A stretch of DNA of 40,510 nucleotides, taken from DASXUC01 sp036505015 (GTDB taxonomy: Bacteria; Sysuimicrobiota; Sysuimicrobiia; Sysuimicrobiales; Kaftiobacteriaceae). The notes under the pieces were generated by a model. The model did no database searches, was not told the DNA's origin, and worked only from the letters and a program-made list of their open reading frames with translations. Below, one piece after another: positions 15,907-23,840 of this stretch. The position numbers and the translations under genes are program-made. Each line of letters begins with the position of its first letter. Positions within the stretch are counted from its first letter, which is position 1. The DNA lies in NCBI GenBank assembly GCA_036505015.1, contig DASXUC010000128.1:1-40510 (forward strand). The letters are read 5' to 3'.

Positions 15907-17027
15907 CGCACGGCCTCTGCCAGCACGCCCCGCGTCGTGTCGACCATCGTATCGAAGCGGAACCGCCGGCCCACATCTACGCGGGCGCGCTCGGCCAACT
16001 CACGGCGGCGGTCCGTATCGGCGAGCAGAACCCGCAGCGCGTGGCCCAGCGCCGGCGCCGTCGCCGCATCGAGCAACAGCCCGTTGACGCCGTCGGCGAC
16101 GATCTCCACGATACCCCGGACCGGGGTGGCGATCACCGGCACGCCGAGGCTCATCGCTTCCAGCAGTACGTGAGGAAACCCCTCGTGCGCCGAGCACAGG
16201 ACGAGCGCGTCGGATCCGGCCAGCATTCCCAGCATCTCCCCGCGGGCGCGCGCGCCGGCGAAGATCACCCGATCGGTCAGGGCCAGCTCCGCGGCCAGCT
16301 GCTGCAGGGCGCCTCGCTGGGGGCCGTCGCCGATGAGCAGCAGACTCGCCTCGGGGAGATCGCGCAGCGCGCGGATGGCCAAATCGATCCGCTTCACGGG
16401 CACCAGGCGGCCCACCATCGCGATCAGGTACGGTGTGGGCGCATGCGGCCGGGTGACGTGGACGGCCGGCAGCGGGGCGAGGGCATTGGGGATCATCCGC
16501 AGTCGCGCCGGGGGAACGCCCACCCGGCGCATCCAGGATGCCAGCCACTCGCTGGGCACGATGACACGCACCGCCCGCCGGATCGCCCAGTGCTGCACCG
16601 CCTGCACGACCTCGATGCGCAGACCGTGGCGCCGTACCTGGAACGTTTCCAGATCATCGGTGGTCCAGCCGTAGACGGTGGCGCGATCCCAGGCCAGGTC
16701 TCCCACCACCCGGGCCACCAGAGGCCGGCGCAGCCGGAGATTTGCCGCCGCGCTCTGCGGCAGCAGGCCCACCGCGTAGACGACCTCGGCGTCGCGTCCG
16801 GCCCGCAGCAGCGCCCGCAACGCGGCCCCCCAGCGCGCGGCGGGCCCGCCGCGGCGGAGCACCCGCACGACCCGGAATGGATAGGCGTCGGGATGCGGCT
16901 CGTCGCTCATCGTCACCACCGTGATCGCGTCGCCGCGCCCCGCCAGCGCTGCGGCGAGCGAGGGCACGTAGGTTGCCGGCCCCCCAATGTCGGGAGGAAA
17001 GATGCCCGACGCAATGAGCACGTTCAT
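15903..17027 (-). CDS. Glycosyltransferase family 4
   Basis: 374 residues. Starts MNVLIASGIFPPDIGGPATY, the classical GT4 N-terminal G-G-P/A loop. VRVIVPSEWLASWM ends domain one and YLIAMVGRLVPVKRIDL begins domain two. The E-x7-E element lies in HEGFPHVLLEAMSLGVPVI. ATG at 17027 comes directly after the stop of sulfotransferase 7. It sits within a run of five sulfotransferases, so it may add the sugar that is then sulfated (inference). Confidence 0.86.
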   Translation of the reverse strand: MNVLIASGIFPPDIGGPATYVPSLAAALAGRGDAITVVTMSDEPHPDAYPFRVVRVLRRGGPAARWGAALRALLRAGRDAEVVYAVGLLPQSAAANLRLRRPLVARVVGDLAWDRATVYGWTTDDLETFQVRRHGLRIEVVQAVQHWAIRRAVRVIVPSEWLASWMRRVGVPPARLRMIPNALAPLPAVHVTRPHAPTPYLIAMVGRLVPVKRIDLAIRALRDLPEASLLLIGDGPQRGALQQLAAELALTDRVIFAGARARGEMLGMLAGSDALVLCSAHEGFPHVLLEAMSLGVPVIATPVRGIVEIVADGVNGLLLDAATAPALGHALRVLLADTDRRRELAERARVDVGRRFRFDTMVDTTRGVLAEAVR

Positions 17028-17876
17028 CTACCGCACGTAGTAGGCGAACTCCGGCGAGAGGGCCTCCCGGATCCGATCGTCGAGGAAGCGCACCTGCGCG
17101 GGCGTCAGCTCATCGGCGTGGCTGCCGATCTTCCCCCGGCGGACTTTGTAGGAGTCGGGATCGTCCACGTTGCGCGGCTGCAGCCGCCGGTCGTCCAGCA
17201 GCCCCCCGGCCTCGATCGCCCGCATACGCTCGAACGAGCCGCGCTCGGCCGCCGCGGCCAGCACATGCTCGGTCACCCCGCGGATGCCGAAGAAGTCCAC
17301 CGCCGAGCGCAGGGCACCCAGCCGGTCCTCGTGGATCTGTTCGTAGCGGAGCAGCGCGAAGCGCCCGGGGACCGAGCGCTGCGCCGCCCAGCGGTTCATG
17401 AACGCGATGATGCGGTCGATGCCCAGGGGACCCCGGATGAACGAGTCCAGATCGGTGACCACGGGACCGTCCCGCTTTCGGCGGCGGACCTGATGGTAGT
17501 GCGAGATGACCACGTCGCGAGGATCGCGCACCAGCAGCAGCACCGTCTTGCCCTCGTAGAAGTGGGGATCGCCGGCGGTTGCCTCAGCCTTGCTCAACCC
17601 TGCGCCGTCGTGCGTGAAGAACACCCAGGGGATCCCCTTCCCCGGATCGCCGTAGGTGTGCACGTCCAGTGTCAGCGGCCGCGCCGTCAAGCTGGCCAGC
17701 ACGCTGGCCAGCATCAGCCGCAGCCAGGTCCGCCCGGACTTCGGGTAGGAAATCACGAAACTGCCGTGGTGCCACAGCCAGTGACGGGTGTACAGGCGGC
17801 GTGGCTGGCGGGCGATGGAGCGCAGCGCGCGCACCAACAGCGGCCGCCGGCGCTTGGGCGGGGAGGGCGCGGTCAT
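17028..17876 (-). CDS. Sulfotransferase 7 (Sulfotransfer_1-like, cytosolic type)
   Basis: 282 residues. FVISYPKSGRTWLRLML (40-56) is close to the Y-P-K-S-G-T-(T/N)-W loop of the cytosolic PF00685 group. LLLVRDPRDVVISHYHQ (113-129) is the full 3'-phosphate element R-D-P-R-D-V-x-x-S. The C-terminal RRGKIGSHADELTP resembles the R-K-G-x-x-G-D-W PAPS-contact region of that group. ATG at 17876 lies five bases after the UDP-glucuronate decarboxylase stop; the open frame upstream overlaps that gene. This is the only member of its type here and differs clearly from the other eight. Confidence 0.88.
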   Translation of the reverse strand: MTAPSPPKRRRPLLVRALRSIARQPRRLYTRHWLWHHGSFVISYPKSGRTWLRLMLASVLASLTARPLTLDVHTYGDPGKGIPWVFFTHDGAGLSKAEATAGDPHFYEGKTVLLLVRDPRDVVISHYHQVRRRKRDGPVVTDLDSFIRGPLGIDRIIAFMNRWAAQRSVPGRFALLRYEQIHEDRLGALRSAVDFFGIRGVTEHVLAAAAERGSFERMRAIEAGGLLDDRRLQPRNVDDPDSYKVRRGKIGSHADELTPAQVRFLDDRIREALSPEFAYYVR

Positions 17877-17881
17877 GCCGG

Positions 17882-18859
17882 TCAGCGGGCGCCCGCGCCG
17901 AGGCGCTGCCGGAAGAATTCGATCGTCGTCGCCAGCCCGTCCGTCAGCGCCACACCGGGCGTCCATCCCAGCAGCCGGGTCGCGCGGGTGATGTCGGGAC
18001 GCCGGACGCGCGGGTCGTCGGGTGGAAGCGGCTCGAAGACGATCGGGCTGCCGCTGCGGGTCAGGCTGGTGATCAGCTCAGCGAGCGCGCGCATCGACAT
18101 TTCCTCGGGGTTGCCCAAATTGACCGGCGCGGCGAGATCGGTCCCGCCCGGTGCGGCGGGCCGCGTGAGCAGCCGGAACAATCCCTCGATCATGTCGGAC
18201 ACGAAGCAGAATGAGCGGGTCTGCGATCCGTCCCCGTACACCGTGAGGGGCTGGCCGCGCAGCGCCTGCTCGATGAACGTGGGGATGGCGCGGCCGTCGT
18301 CTGCGCGCATTCTGGGCCCGTAGGTGTTGAAGATGCGGGCAATGCGCACGTCGAGCCGGTGCGTGTTGCGGTAGGCCGTCGCCAACGCCTCCCCGAACCG
18401 CTTCGCCTCGTCGTACACGCTGCGCACGCCCACCGGATTGACATGCCCCCAGTAGGACTCGGGCTGGGGACTGACCTGCGGATCGCCGTAGACTTCCGAC
18501 GACGACGCCAGCAGGTACGCGGCCCCCTTCGCCTTCGCCAGGCCAAGGGTATGATGCGTACCCAGCGCTCCGACCTTCAAGGTATGGATGGGATAACGGA
18601 GATAGTCCTTGGGGCTGGCGGGGCTGCCGAAGTGGAGCACGTGCCGCAGCGGGCCCGCAATGTCGATCGGCACCGTCACGTCGCCTTCCACGAACTGGAA
18701 GCGCGGGTGGTCGAGCAGATGGCGGATGTTCTCACGGGTCCCGGTCAGCAGGTTGTCCAGACAGAGGACTTCGAAGTCCTCGGCGATCAGCCGGTCGCAG
18801 AGGTGCGACCCTAGAAACCCGGCGCCGCCGCTGATGAAGGCCCGGCCGCGCGAGCTCAT
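17882..18859 (-). CDS. UDP-glucuronate decarboxylase (UDP-xylose synthase)
   Basis: 325 residues, extended SDR. NAD site ISGGAGFLGSHLCDRLI (9-25) and LASSSEVYGDPQVSPQPESY (117-136), then WGHVNPVGVRSVYDEAKRFGE (137-157) containing Y149 and K153. The combination of G-S-P-A-S-P (78-83), S-E-V-Y-G-D-P and W-G-x-V-N-P-x-G is diagnostic of UDP-GlcA decarboxylases, which form UDP-xylose by oxidation, decarboxylation and reduction. It directly follows UDP-glucose dehydrogenase with a four-base ATGA overlap, the usual two-step pairing. Related dTDP-glucose dehydratases lack this motif set. Confidence 0.9.
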   Translation of the reverse strand: MSSRGRAFISGGAGFLGSHLCDRLIAEDFEVLCLDNLLTGTRENIRHLLDHPRFQFVEGDVTVPIDIAGPLRHVLHFGSPASPKDYLRYPIHTLKVGALGTHHTLGLAKAKGAAYLLASSSEVYGDPQVSPQPESYWGHVNPVGVRSVYDEAKRFGEALATAYRNTHRLDVRIARIFNTYGPRMRADDGRAIPTFIEQALRGQPLTVYGDGSQTRSFCFVSDMIEGLFRLLTRPAAPGGTDLAAPVNLGNPEEMSMRALAELITSLTRSGSPIVFEPLPPDDPRVRRPDITRATRLLGWTPGVALTDGLATTIEFFRQRLGAGAR

Positions 18860-20244
18860 GGCCGCCCGAACGACATGTAGTCAAATCCGTGCGAGCGCGC
18901 CGTTGCGGGGTCCAGCATGTTGCGCCCGTCGATAATGATCGGCAGGGCCACGGCGGCGCGCAGGCGATCGAGGTCCAGCGCGCGGAACTGATCCCACTCG
19001 GTCAGCAGGACGACCGCGTGGGCCCCTTCCGCGGCCTCGTAGGGCGAGCCGCAGTAGGTCGCCTCCGCCGACGGCGGCACCACGGCCGCGAACGCGTCCA
19101 TCGCATGAGGGTCGTAGAGGCGCACGTGGGCGCCCTCCGCCAGCAGCCGGGGGACGATCCTGGTGCTGGCCGCGTCCCGCACGTCGTCGGTCCCGGGTTT
19201 GAAGGAGAGGCCGAGAATGGCCAGGGTTTTGTCCTTGACGATCCACAGCGCGGTCCGCACCTTCTCCAGCAGGCGGTCGATGCGGCGCTCGTTGATGGCG
19301 GCGACGTCTTTGAGCAGCGAAAAGTCAACGCGGTGGTCGTCGGCGATGCGGATGAACGCCCGCAGGTCCTTGGGCAGGCACGACCCGCCGAACCCCACGC
19401 CCGCGCCGAGGAACTGCGATCCGATCCGCGGGTCCAAGCCGATCCCCCGGGCCACCTGCGACACGTCGGCGCCGGTGACCTCGCAGAGGTCGGCCACCAT
19501 GTTCATGAAGGAAATCTTGGTCGCCAGAAACGAGTTGGCGCTGTGCTTGATCAGCTCGGCCGTCTCCAAATTCGTCGTGATCAGGCGGCCGGTGGAGTTT
19601 CCGGCGGTGCCCCGCCGGTCGCACACGGCGCATTCCCCCGGCGCGGGCAGCCGGTCCAGCAGCGGACGGTAGAGCTCGGTCAGGAGGGTCCGCGCGCGGT
19701 CGGATTCCACCCCCAGCACGATGCGGTCGGGATGCAGCACGTCGTGCACGGCGTTCCCTTCCTGCAGGAACTCCGGATTGACGGCCACCTCCACCTCGTG
19801 GCTGCCGCGGTGGTATCGGGAGAGCACCCACTTCATCCGCTCGGCCGTGCGCACCGGTGTCGTGCTCTTGTCCACCACCAGAGCGTAGCCGTCCACGTTG
19901 GCGGCGATGGTGCGCGCCACGTGCTCGATCGCCGACAGGTCGGCGGCACCGTCGGGCAGCTGCGGCGTGCTCACGCACACGAACAGGACCTGGGCACGGG
20001 CCACAGCCTCGGGCAGCGAGTCGGTGACGTGAAAGCGGCCGCTGCGGTGATGCCGGTCCAGCAGGCCCTGCAGATCGGGCTCGAAGAACGGCGCGCGGCC
20101 GTCGGCCACCATCGCCACCCGCTCCGGCATGCTGTCCATGCCCACGACCTGCCAGCCGATCTCCGCGAACCCCAGCGCCGTGGGCAGCCCCACGTGCCCC
20201 AGGCCGACGATGGCAATTTCAGTCGATCCTGCTCCACTCACCAT
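18856..20244 (-). CDS. ugd: UDP-glucose 6-dehydrogenase
   Basis: 462 residues. NAD-binding IAIVGLGHVGLPTALGFAE (10-28), NPEFLQEGNAVHD (156-168), and GFGGSCLPKD (284-293) with catalytic Cys289. The C-terminal domain begins ILGLSFKPGTDDVRDAAS. It oxidises UDP-glucose to UDP-glucuronate with two NAD+. Between the first domain and the central helix there is an extra segment of about 20 residues (201-220, with Cys205 and Cys208) not found in the shortest family members; similar inserts exist in other bacterial Ugd groups. ATG at 20244, six bases after the GT4 stop. The product feeds the decarboxylase at 17882 and probably the epimerase at 6208. UDP-mannosaminuronate dehydrogenase is a less likely alternative. 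Confidence 0.9.
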   Translation of the reverse strand: MVSGAGSTEIAIVGLGHVGLPTALGFAEIGWQVVGMDSMPERVAMVADGRAPFFEPDLQGLLDRHHRSGRFHVTDSLPEAVARAQVLFVCVSTPQLPDGAADLSAIEHVARTIAANVDGYALVVDKSTTPVRTAERMKWVLSRYHRGSHEVEVAVNPEFLQEGNAVHDVLHPDRIVLGVESDRARTLLTELYRPLLDRLPAPGECAVCDRRGTAGNSTGRLITTNLETAELIKHSANSFLATKISFMNMVADLCEVTGADVSQVARGIGLDPRIGSQFLGAGVGFGGSCLPKDLRAFIRIADDHRVDFSLLKDVAAINERRIDRLLEKVRTALWIVKDKTLAILGLSFKPGTDDVRDAASTRIVPRLLAEGAHVRLYDPHAMDAFAAVVPPSAEATYCGSPYEAAEGAHAVVLLTEWDQFRALDLDRLRAAVALPIIIDGRNMLDPATARSHGFDYMSFGRP

Positions 20245-20250
20245 GCGGTC

Positions 20251-21465
20251 CTATCCCGACTGCGGCACGACCTGCTCGCGCGGCTCCGGTGCACGCAGTC
20301 CCTTCTCCCGCAACTGGCGGGCGTATTCGGCTTTCACGCGACCAAACACCACCTGCTCGTCAAACTCTTCTACAGCGATGCGTCGTCCCTCTTCGCCCAT
20401 CCGCCGGGCCGTCTCCGGCTCGGCCAGCAGCGACCCGATGGCCGCCGCCAGGGCAGGGACATCGGCGAGCGGGACGATCAGACCGTTCCGCCCGTGGTGC
20501 ACCGCCTCACGACACCCTCTCACGTTGGTCACCACGCAGGGCACTTCCATCGCCGAGGCTTCCATCACCGCGCGAGGCAGGCCCTCCCGGTACGACGGCA
20601 GGGCCAGCACGTCCATCAGCGCGAGGAGTTCGGGGAGATCGTCGCGCTTCCCCACGAAGTGACAGATGTCGGCGACGCCGTAGGCCTCCGCCGCCGCGGG
20701 CGCGACGGCATCCTGCTTCGGCGTGTCCACGGGGCCCACCAGCAGGAAGCGTGTCTGCGGGGCGTGCATGCGGATCACCCGCGCGGCGGCGAGGAGATCG
20801 AGCACGCCTTTCTCCCTGACCAACCGGCCCACAAAGCCCACGATCGGCCCCTGCGCCGGGAGGCCGAGCCGGCGGCGCTTGGCCGTCAGATCGAGCGTCG
20901 CGACCGCCGGGCGGCTGAAGCGCTGCAGGTCGATCCCGTTGCCGAGGTAGCGGATCTGCTCCGCCCGGCAGATGTGCTGCTGCGCGGCCGTGTGCATGTC
21001 TTCCCGGCTCTGAAAGAACACGAGGTCCGAGAAGCGCCCCGCGATGCGTTCCAGCAGCATGTAGAACCGCCGGGCCGGCCCGCGCTGGTGTTCATGGAAG
21101 TAGAAGCCGTGCACCGTGTTGCAGACGATCGGCACGCCTGCCAGCCGGGCCGCCACCTGACCCAGCAACCCTGGTTTCGGGTTGTGCGTGTGCACGATGG
21201 CGCACCGTTCTGTGCGCAGCGCGCGCCAGAGCGCGATCAGCGAAGTCAGGTCGGCGAGCGGACTGAACGGACGCCGCGACATCGAGACGGGAACGTGCGC
21301 GATGCCGGCCTGGACGAAGGGTACCACGTCCGGGCCGGGGGATGAGATGGCCACGACCTCATACCCCGCCCGCTGCAGCGCCTGCAGCTGGTCGAGCAGC
21401 AAGAAGCGCAGCGACAGGTCGACGGTACAGATGTGCGCCACCTTGGGCCTGCCGTCATCGCTCAT
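20251..21465 (-). CDS. Glycosyltransferase family 4, first gene of unit B
   Basis: 404 residues. N-terminal domain has HICTVDLSLRFLLLDQLQAL and VHTHNPKPGLLGQVAARLAG followed by NTVHGFYFHEH, the pattern of GT4 enzymes with a Glyco_trans_4_2 N-terminus (EpsD/PglA-like). The second domain has VGFVGRLVREKGVLDLL and REGLPRAVMEASAMEVPCV with the E-x7-E element. ATG at 21465 follows a 107-base divergent region with a candidate promoter. The GT4 at 33235 shares HNP, T-x-H-G-F-x-F-H-E, G-N-G-I-D-L and R-x-V-R-E-K-G-V, so the two are paralogues, one per unit. The frame upstream of 21465 was rejected as antisense to the methyltransferase. Confidence 0.86.
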   Translation of the reverse strand: MSDDGRPKVAHICTVDLSLRFLLLDQLQALQRAGYEVVAISSPGPDVVPFVQAGIAHVPVSMSRRPFSPLADLTSLIALWRALRTERCAIVHTHNPKPGLLGQVAARLAGVPIVCNTVHGFYFHEHQRGPARRFYMLLERIAGRFSDLVFFQSREDMHTAAQQHICRAEQIRYLGNGIDLQRFSRPAVATLDLTAKRRRLGLPAQGPIVGFVGRLVREKGVLDLLAAARVIRMHAPQTRFLLVGPVDTPKQDAVAPAAAEAYGVADICHFVGKRDDLPELLALMDVLALPSYREGLPRAVMEASAMEVPCVVTNVRGCREAVHHGRNGLIVPLADVPALAAAIGSLLAEPETARRMGEEGRRIAVEEFDEQVVFGRVKAEYARQLREKGLRAPEPREQVVPQSG

Positions 21466-21496
21466 GCCGTGTTCCGCCGCATCATTGGCCGCCCCC

Positions 21497-21525
21497 AGCG
21501 TAGCCAACCGCCGACAGACGGTCAA
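21497..21525 (-). promoter_or_regulatory. Candidate promoter of unit B
   Basis: In the 107-base region between the divergent genes (21466-21572), the minus strand has TTGACC (rc of 21520-21525), 17 bases, then TACGCT (rc of 21497-21502). That is five of six for the -35, and T-A-x-x-x-T for the -10. It would start transcription about 25 bases before the ATG of the GT4. It has the same -35 and spacing as the site proposed for sat. I saw no equally good site for the plus-strand methyltransferase. Confidence 0.38.
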
Positions 21526-21572
21526 GAACCGACAACGGGACTCCCCTGCGGCTCCGTGGAACTGAGCTGCAT

Positions 21573-22334
21573 ATGCTTGGCCAGGCGCACCGCTCGCGCG
21601 TGATGCAGGAATACTGGCAGCCCAGGAATGCACTGGCGCGGTACAAACATCTGCTCCGCTCCATCATCAGGCCCGGCGTGACCGTCCTGCACGCGGGATG
21701 CGGCTGGGACAAGAACGACGTCACACGCCCCTACGCCGCCAGCAACGTGATCATCGGCGTGGATATCGACCCGCGCGTGGCGCACCGCTTTCACAGCGCG
21801 TTCTGCCTGGCGTCGCTGACGGCCCTGCCGTTTCAAACCGCATCGTTTGACCTGGTGTGTTCCGAATACGTCTTCGAGCATCTCGAGGATCCGGGCGCCG
21901 CCCTGTCCGAGATCTCCCGCGTGCTGGTCCCCGGCGGCGCCGCGCTGATCCTGACCCCGAACCTCTACTCGTACAAGACCATCGTTGCCAACGTGACGCC
22001 CTATCGGTTTCACCTGGCGCTGGGACGAGTCCGCTACGGCCCCGGGCACGAGCCCGACATGTACCCGACGCGCTACCGCTGCAACTCCGCGTCGCGTTTT
22101 CACAGCCTGGCCACATCGGCGGGGCTGGCCGTTCGCACGGTGGAGTTCGTCAGCAACGGTCCCACCTGGTTTGAGAAGTTTCCGGTCCTCTTCGAGCTGG
22201 GACACGCCTTCCACGTGCTCACCGATCAATCGGAGATGATGGGTCCGCTGCGGTGCAATCTGGTCGTATGGGTGGAGAAGCCCATCCGCTCCGCGCGGCG
22301 GGACGAGCCGTTAGCGGCCGGAAAACGAGAGTGA
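21573..22334 (+). CDS. Class I SAM-dependent methyltransferase (plus strand)
   Basis: 253 residues. Motif I VLHAGCGWDKN (38-48), then IIGVDIDPRVAHR, SFDLVCSEYVFEHLEDP and LVPGGAALILTPNL, the standard Methyltransf_11 order. Motif I has H-A-G-C-G where D-x-G-C-G is more common. ATG at 21573 is used; an internal GTG/ATG at 21600/21603 (MQEYWQPRNA) is possible because the first ten residues are weakly conserved. It points against every neighbour, and its last 24 bases overlap the 3' end of the sugar-phosphate transferase gene, just as the other plus-strand methyltransferase does. The substrate is unknown; sugar O-methylation fits the context. Confidence 0.75.
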   Translation: MLGQAHRSRVMQEYWQPRNALARYKHLLRSIIRPGVTVLHAGCGWDKNDVTRPYAASNVIIGVDIDPRVAHRFHSAFCLASLTALPFQTASFDLVCSEYVFEHLEDPGAALSEISRVLVPGGAALILTPNLYSYKTIVANVTPYRFHLALGRVRYGPGHEPDMYPTRYRCNSASRFHSLATSAGLAVRTVEFVSNGPTWFEKFPVLFELGHAFHVLTDQSEMMGPLRCNLVVWVEKPIRSARRDEPLAAGKRE

Positions 22335-23822
22335 CTGGATGACCGTCTTCAGCAGGATGACGAGATCGAGCCAGATCGATTGGTGCTTGATGTAGTAGAG
22401 GTCGTACTGCAGTTTGATCAGCGTGTCTTCCGTCGACGAGGCGTAGCTCTGGTGGACGAACCCCCACCCGGCCATGCCCGGTTTCACCGCGTGGCGCACG
22501 CGGTAGAAGGGAATCTTCTCCGCCAGCCGTTCGATGAACTCCGGCCGTTCCGGCCGCGGGCCGACCGCGCTCATCTCCCCACGCAGGACGTTGATCGCCT
22601 GGGGCAGCTCGTCTAGATGCACGCGCCGCAGGAAGCGGCCGACGCGCGTCATGCGCCGGTCGTTGAGCTGCGCCCAGACCGGCCCGTCCTGCTCCGCTTC
22701 GGCCACCATCGTCCTGAACTTGATCACCCGGAAGACCGTGCCGGCCTTGCCGACCCGGTCCTGCAGGTAGAACACCGGCCCGGGGGAGTCCAACCGGATG
22801 GCGAGCGCGACAAACGGCAGCACCACGGCGAGCACGAACAGGCCCAGCACCGCGAGCAGAAGATCGAGCAGCCGCTTGGCCATCGGGTAGAGGTTCCCGG
22901 TGCCGGAGTGGTGGATCGGCATCGAGATGTACCAGCTGTCGCCCACGTGCTCGATCGGGACCCGGCCCGTCAGCTGCTCGTACATCACCGCCATGGGGAC
23001 GATCTCGACCCCTTGCTCGAGACAGTCCATCAGCACCTGGGTGAATTCCGCGTTGAGGCGGTGCGTGATCGCCAGCACCACGGTATTCACGTGGTACTGC
23101 TTCACCAGTGTCGGGATCACGGCGCGGTCGCCCAGCACGCGCGGCGCCGGCAGGCCGTCGCGCTTGCCCCGTGTGCCGGCGGCCGCGACGCGGACGGCTT
23201 TGCCCAGCTTGTCGGGATCGTCGTCGACGAACCCGACCGTGTCGTAGCCGCGCCCGCCTTCGTCGTGCGCGACCTGCGCGATGGTGCGCCCCGCCCAGCC
23301 TGCGCCGACGATCAGCATGCGCCGCTGAAAATGGCCGCTCGACAGCAGCGTCGTGTACAGGACCCGTCCCAGCACCAGCAGCGCCAGCACGACGGCGACG
23401 AAGGCCAGCAGGACCAGCCGGGACCGGGGCAGCGGCGGGGAGAGCTGCGGAATCAGCAGGTAGGCCAGCAGGGTCAGCGCGCCGGCCTGGAGGACGGATG
23501 GGACCGCGGCCGTGAGCACGCTCGCACGCCGCAGGTCGTAGGCATCGAGGGCAAACGCAAACAGGAACCACAGCGCGTTGAGGGCCACCAGCCAGCCGGG
23601 GTTGCGTCCGATCAGCGTCCAGCTGATCGGGAAGATGTCATGCAGCAGCAGCGTGAGCATCAACCCGCCGTTGAGGGCCGCCAGATCCAGCAGCACCAGC
23701 ACCAGACGGCGTTCCGACGCGGGTAGGGAGAGTCCCACCCTGCCGGGGCGGAGGTCGCCGGCGCGGACGCGCGGGTCGGCGGCGGCATCGTGGAGCTTCG
23801 ACGTTGTCGGTGTGTCGCTCAC
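22311..23822 (-). CDS. Polyprenyl-phosphate sugar-1-phosphate transferase (initiating enzyme)
   Basis: 503 residues. Four to five N-terminal membrane helices, a Rossmann-like region starting LIVGAGWAGRTIAQ (170-183), then the catalytic domain: KRLLDLLLAVLGLFVLAVV helix, DSPGPVFYLQDRVGK, FRVIKFRTMV, RVHLDELPQAINVLRGEMS and VGPRPERPEF. This is the full pattern of the PHPT (WbaP/WcaJ/EpsE) family, which places the first sugar phosphate on undecaprenyl phosphate. GTG start at 23822 with GAGG upstream. It closes unit A, 18 bases after the CapD-type gene. The sugar may be Glc, Gal or, given the neighbouring dehydratase, a 6-deoxy-HexNAc derivative. Confidence 0.92.
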   Translation of the reverse strand: MSDTPTTSKLHDAAADPRVRAGDLRPGRVGLSLPASERRLVLVLLDLAALNGGLMLTLLLHDIFPISWTLIGRNPGWLVALNALWFLFAFALDAYDLRRASVLTAAVPSVLQAGALTLLAYLLIPQLSPPLPRSRLVLLAFVAVVLALLVLGRVLYTTLLSSGHFQRRMLIVGAGWAGRTIAQVAHDEGGRGYDTVGFVDDDPDKLGKAVRVAAAGTRGKRDGLPAPRVLGDRAVIPTLVKQYHVNTVVLAITHRLNAEFTQVLMDCLEQGVEIVPMAVMYEQLTGRVPIEHVGDSWYISMPIHHSGTGNLYPMAKRLLDLLLAVLGLFVLAVVLPFVALAIRLDSPGPVFYLQDRVGKAGTVFRVIKFRTMVAEAEQDGPVWAQLNDRRMTRVGRFLRRVHLDELPQAINVLRGEMSAVGPRPERPEFIERLAEKIPFYRVRHAVKPGMAGWGFVHQSYASSTEDTLIKLQYDLYYIKHQSIWLDLVILLKTVIQSLSFSGR

Positions 23823-23840
23823 GAGAGACCTCGAGGTACC

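Noticed and set aside
15594..18323. A 909-codon open frame on the plus strand
   Set aside because: It is antisense to sulfotransferase 6, a GT4 and sulfotransferase 7, has a low-complexity Arg/Gly/His/Gln-rich translation with no domain, and arises because GC-rich codon use removes stops on the other strand.
18889..21345. An 818-codon open frame on the plus strand
   Set aside because: It is antisense to the UDP-glucose dehydrogenase and GT4 genes, both of which have full catalytic motifs; the translation shows no recognisable protein features.
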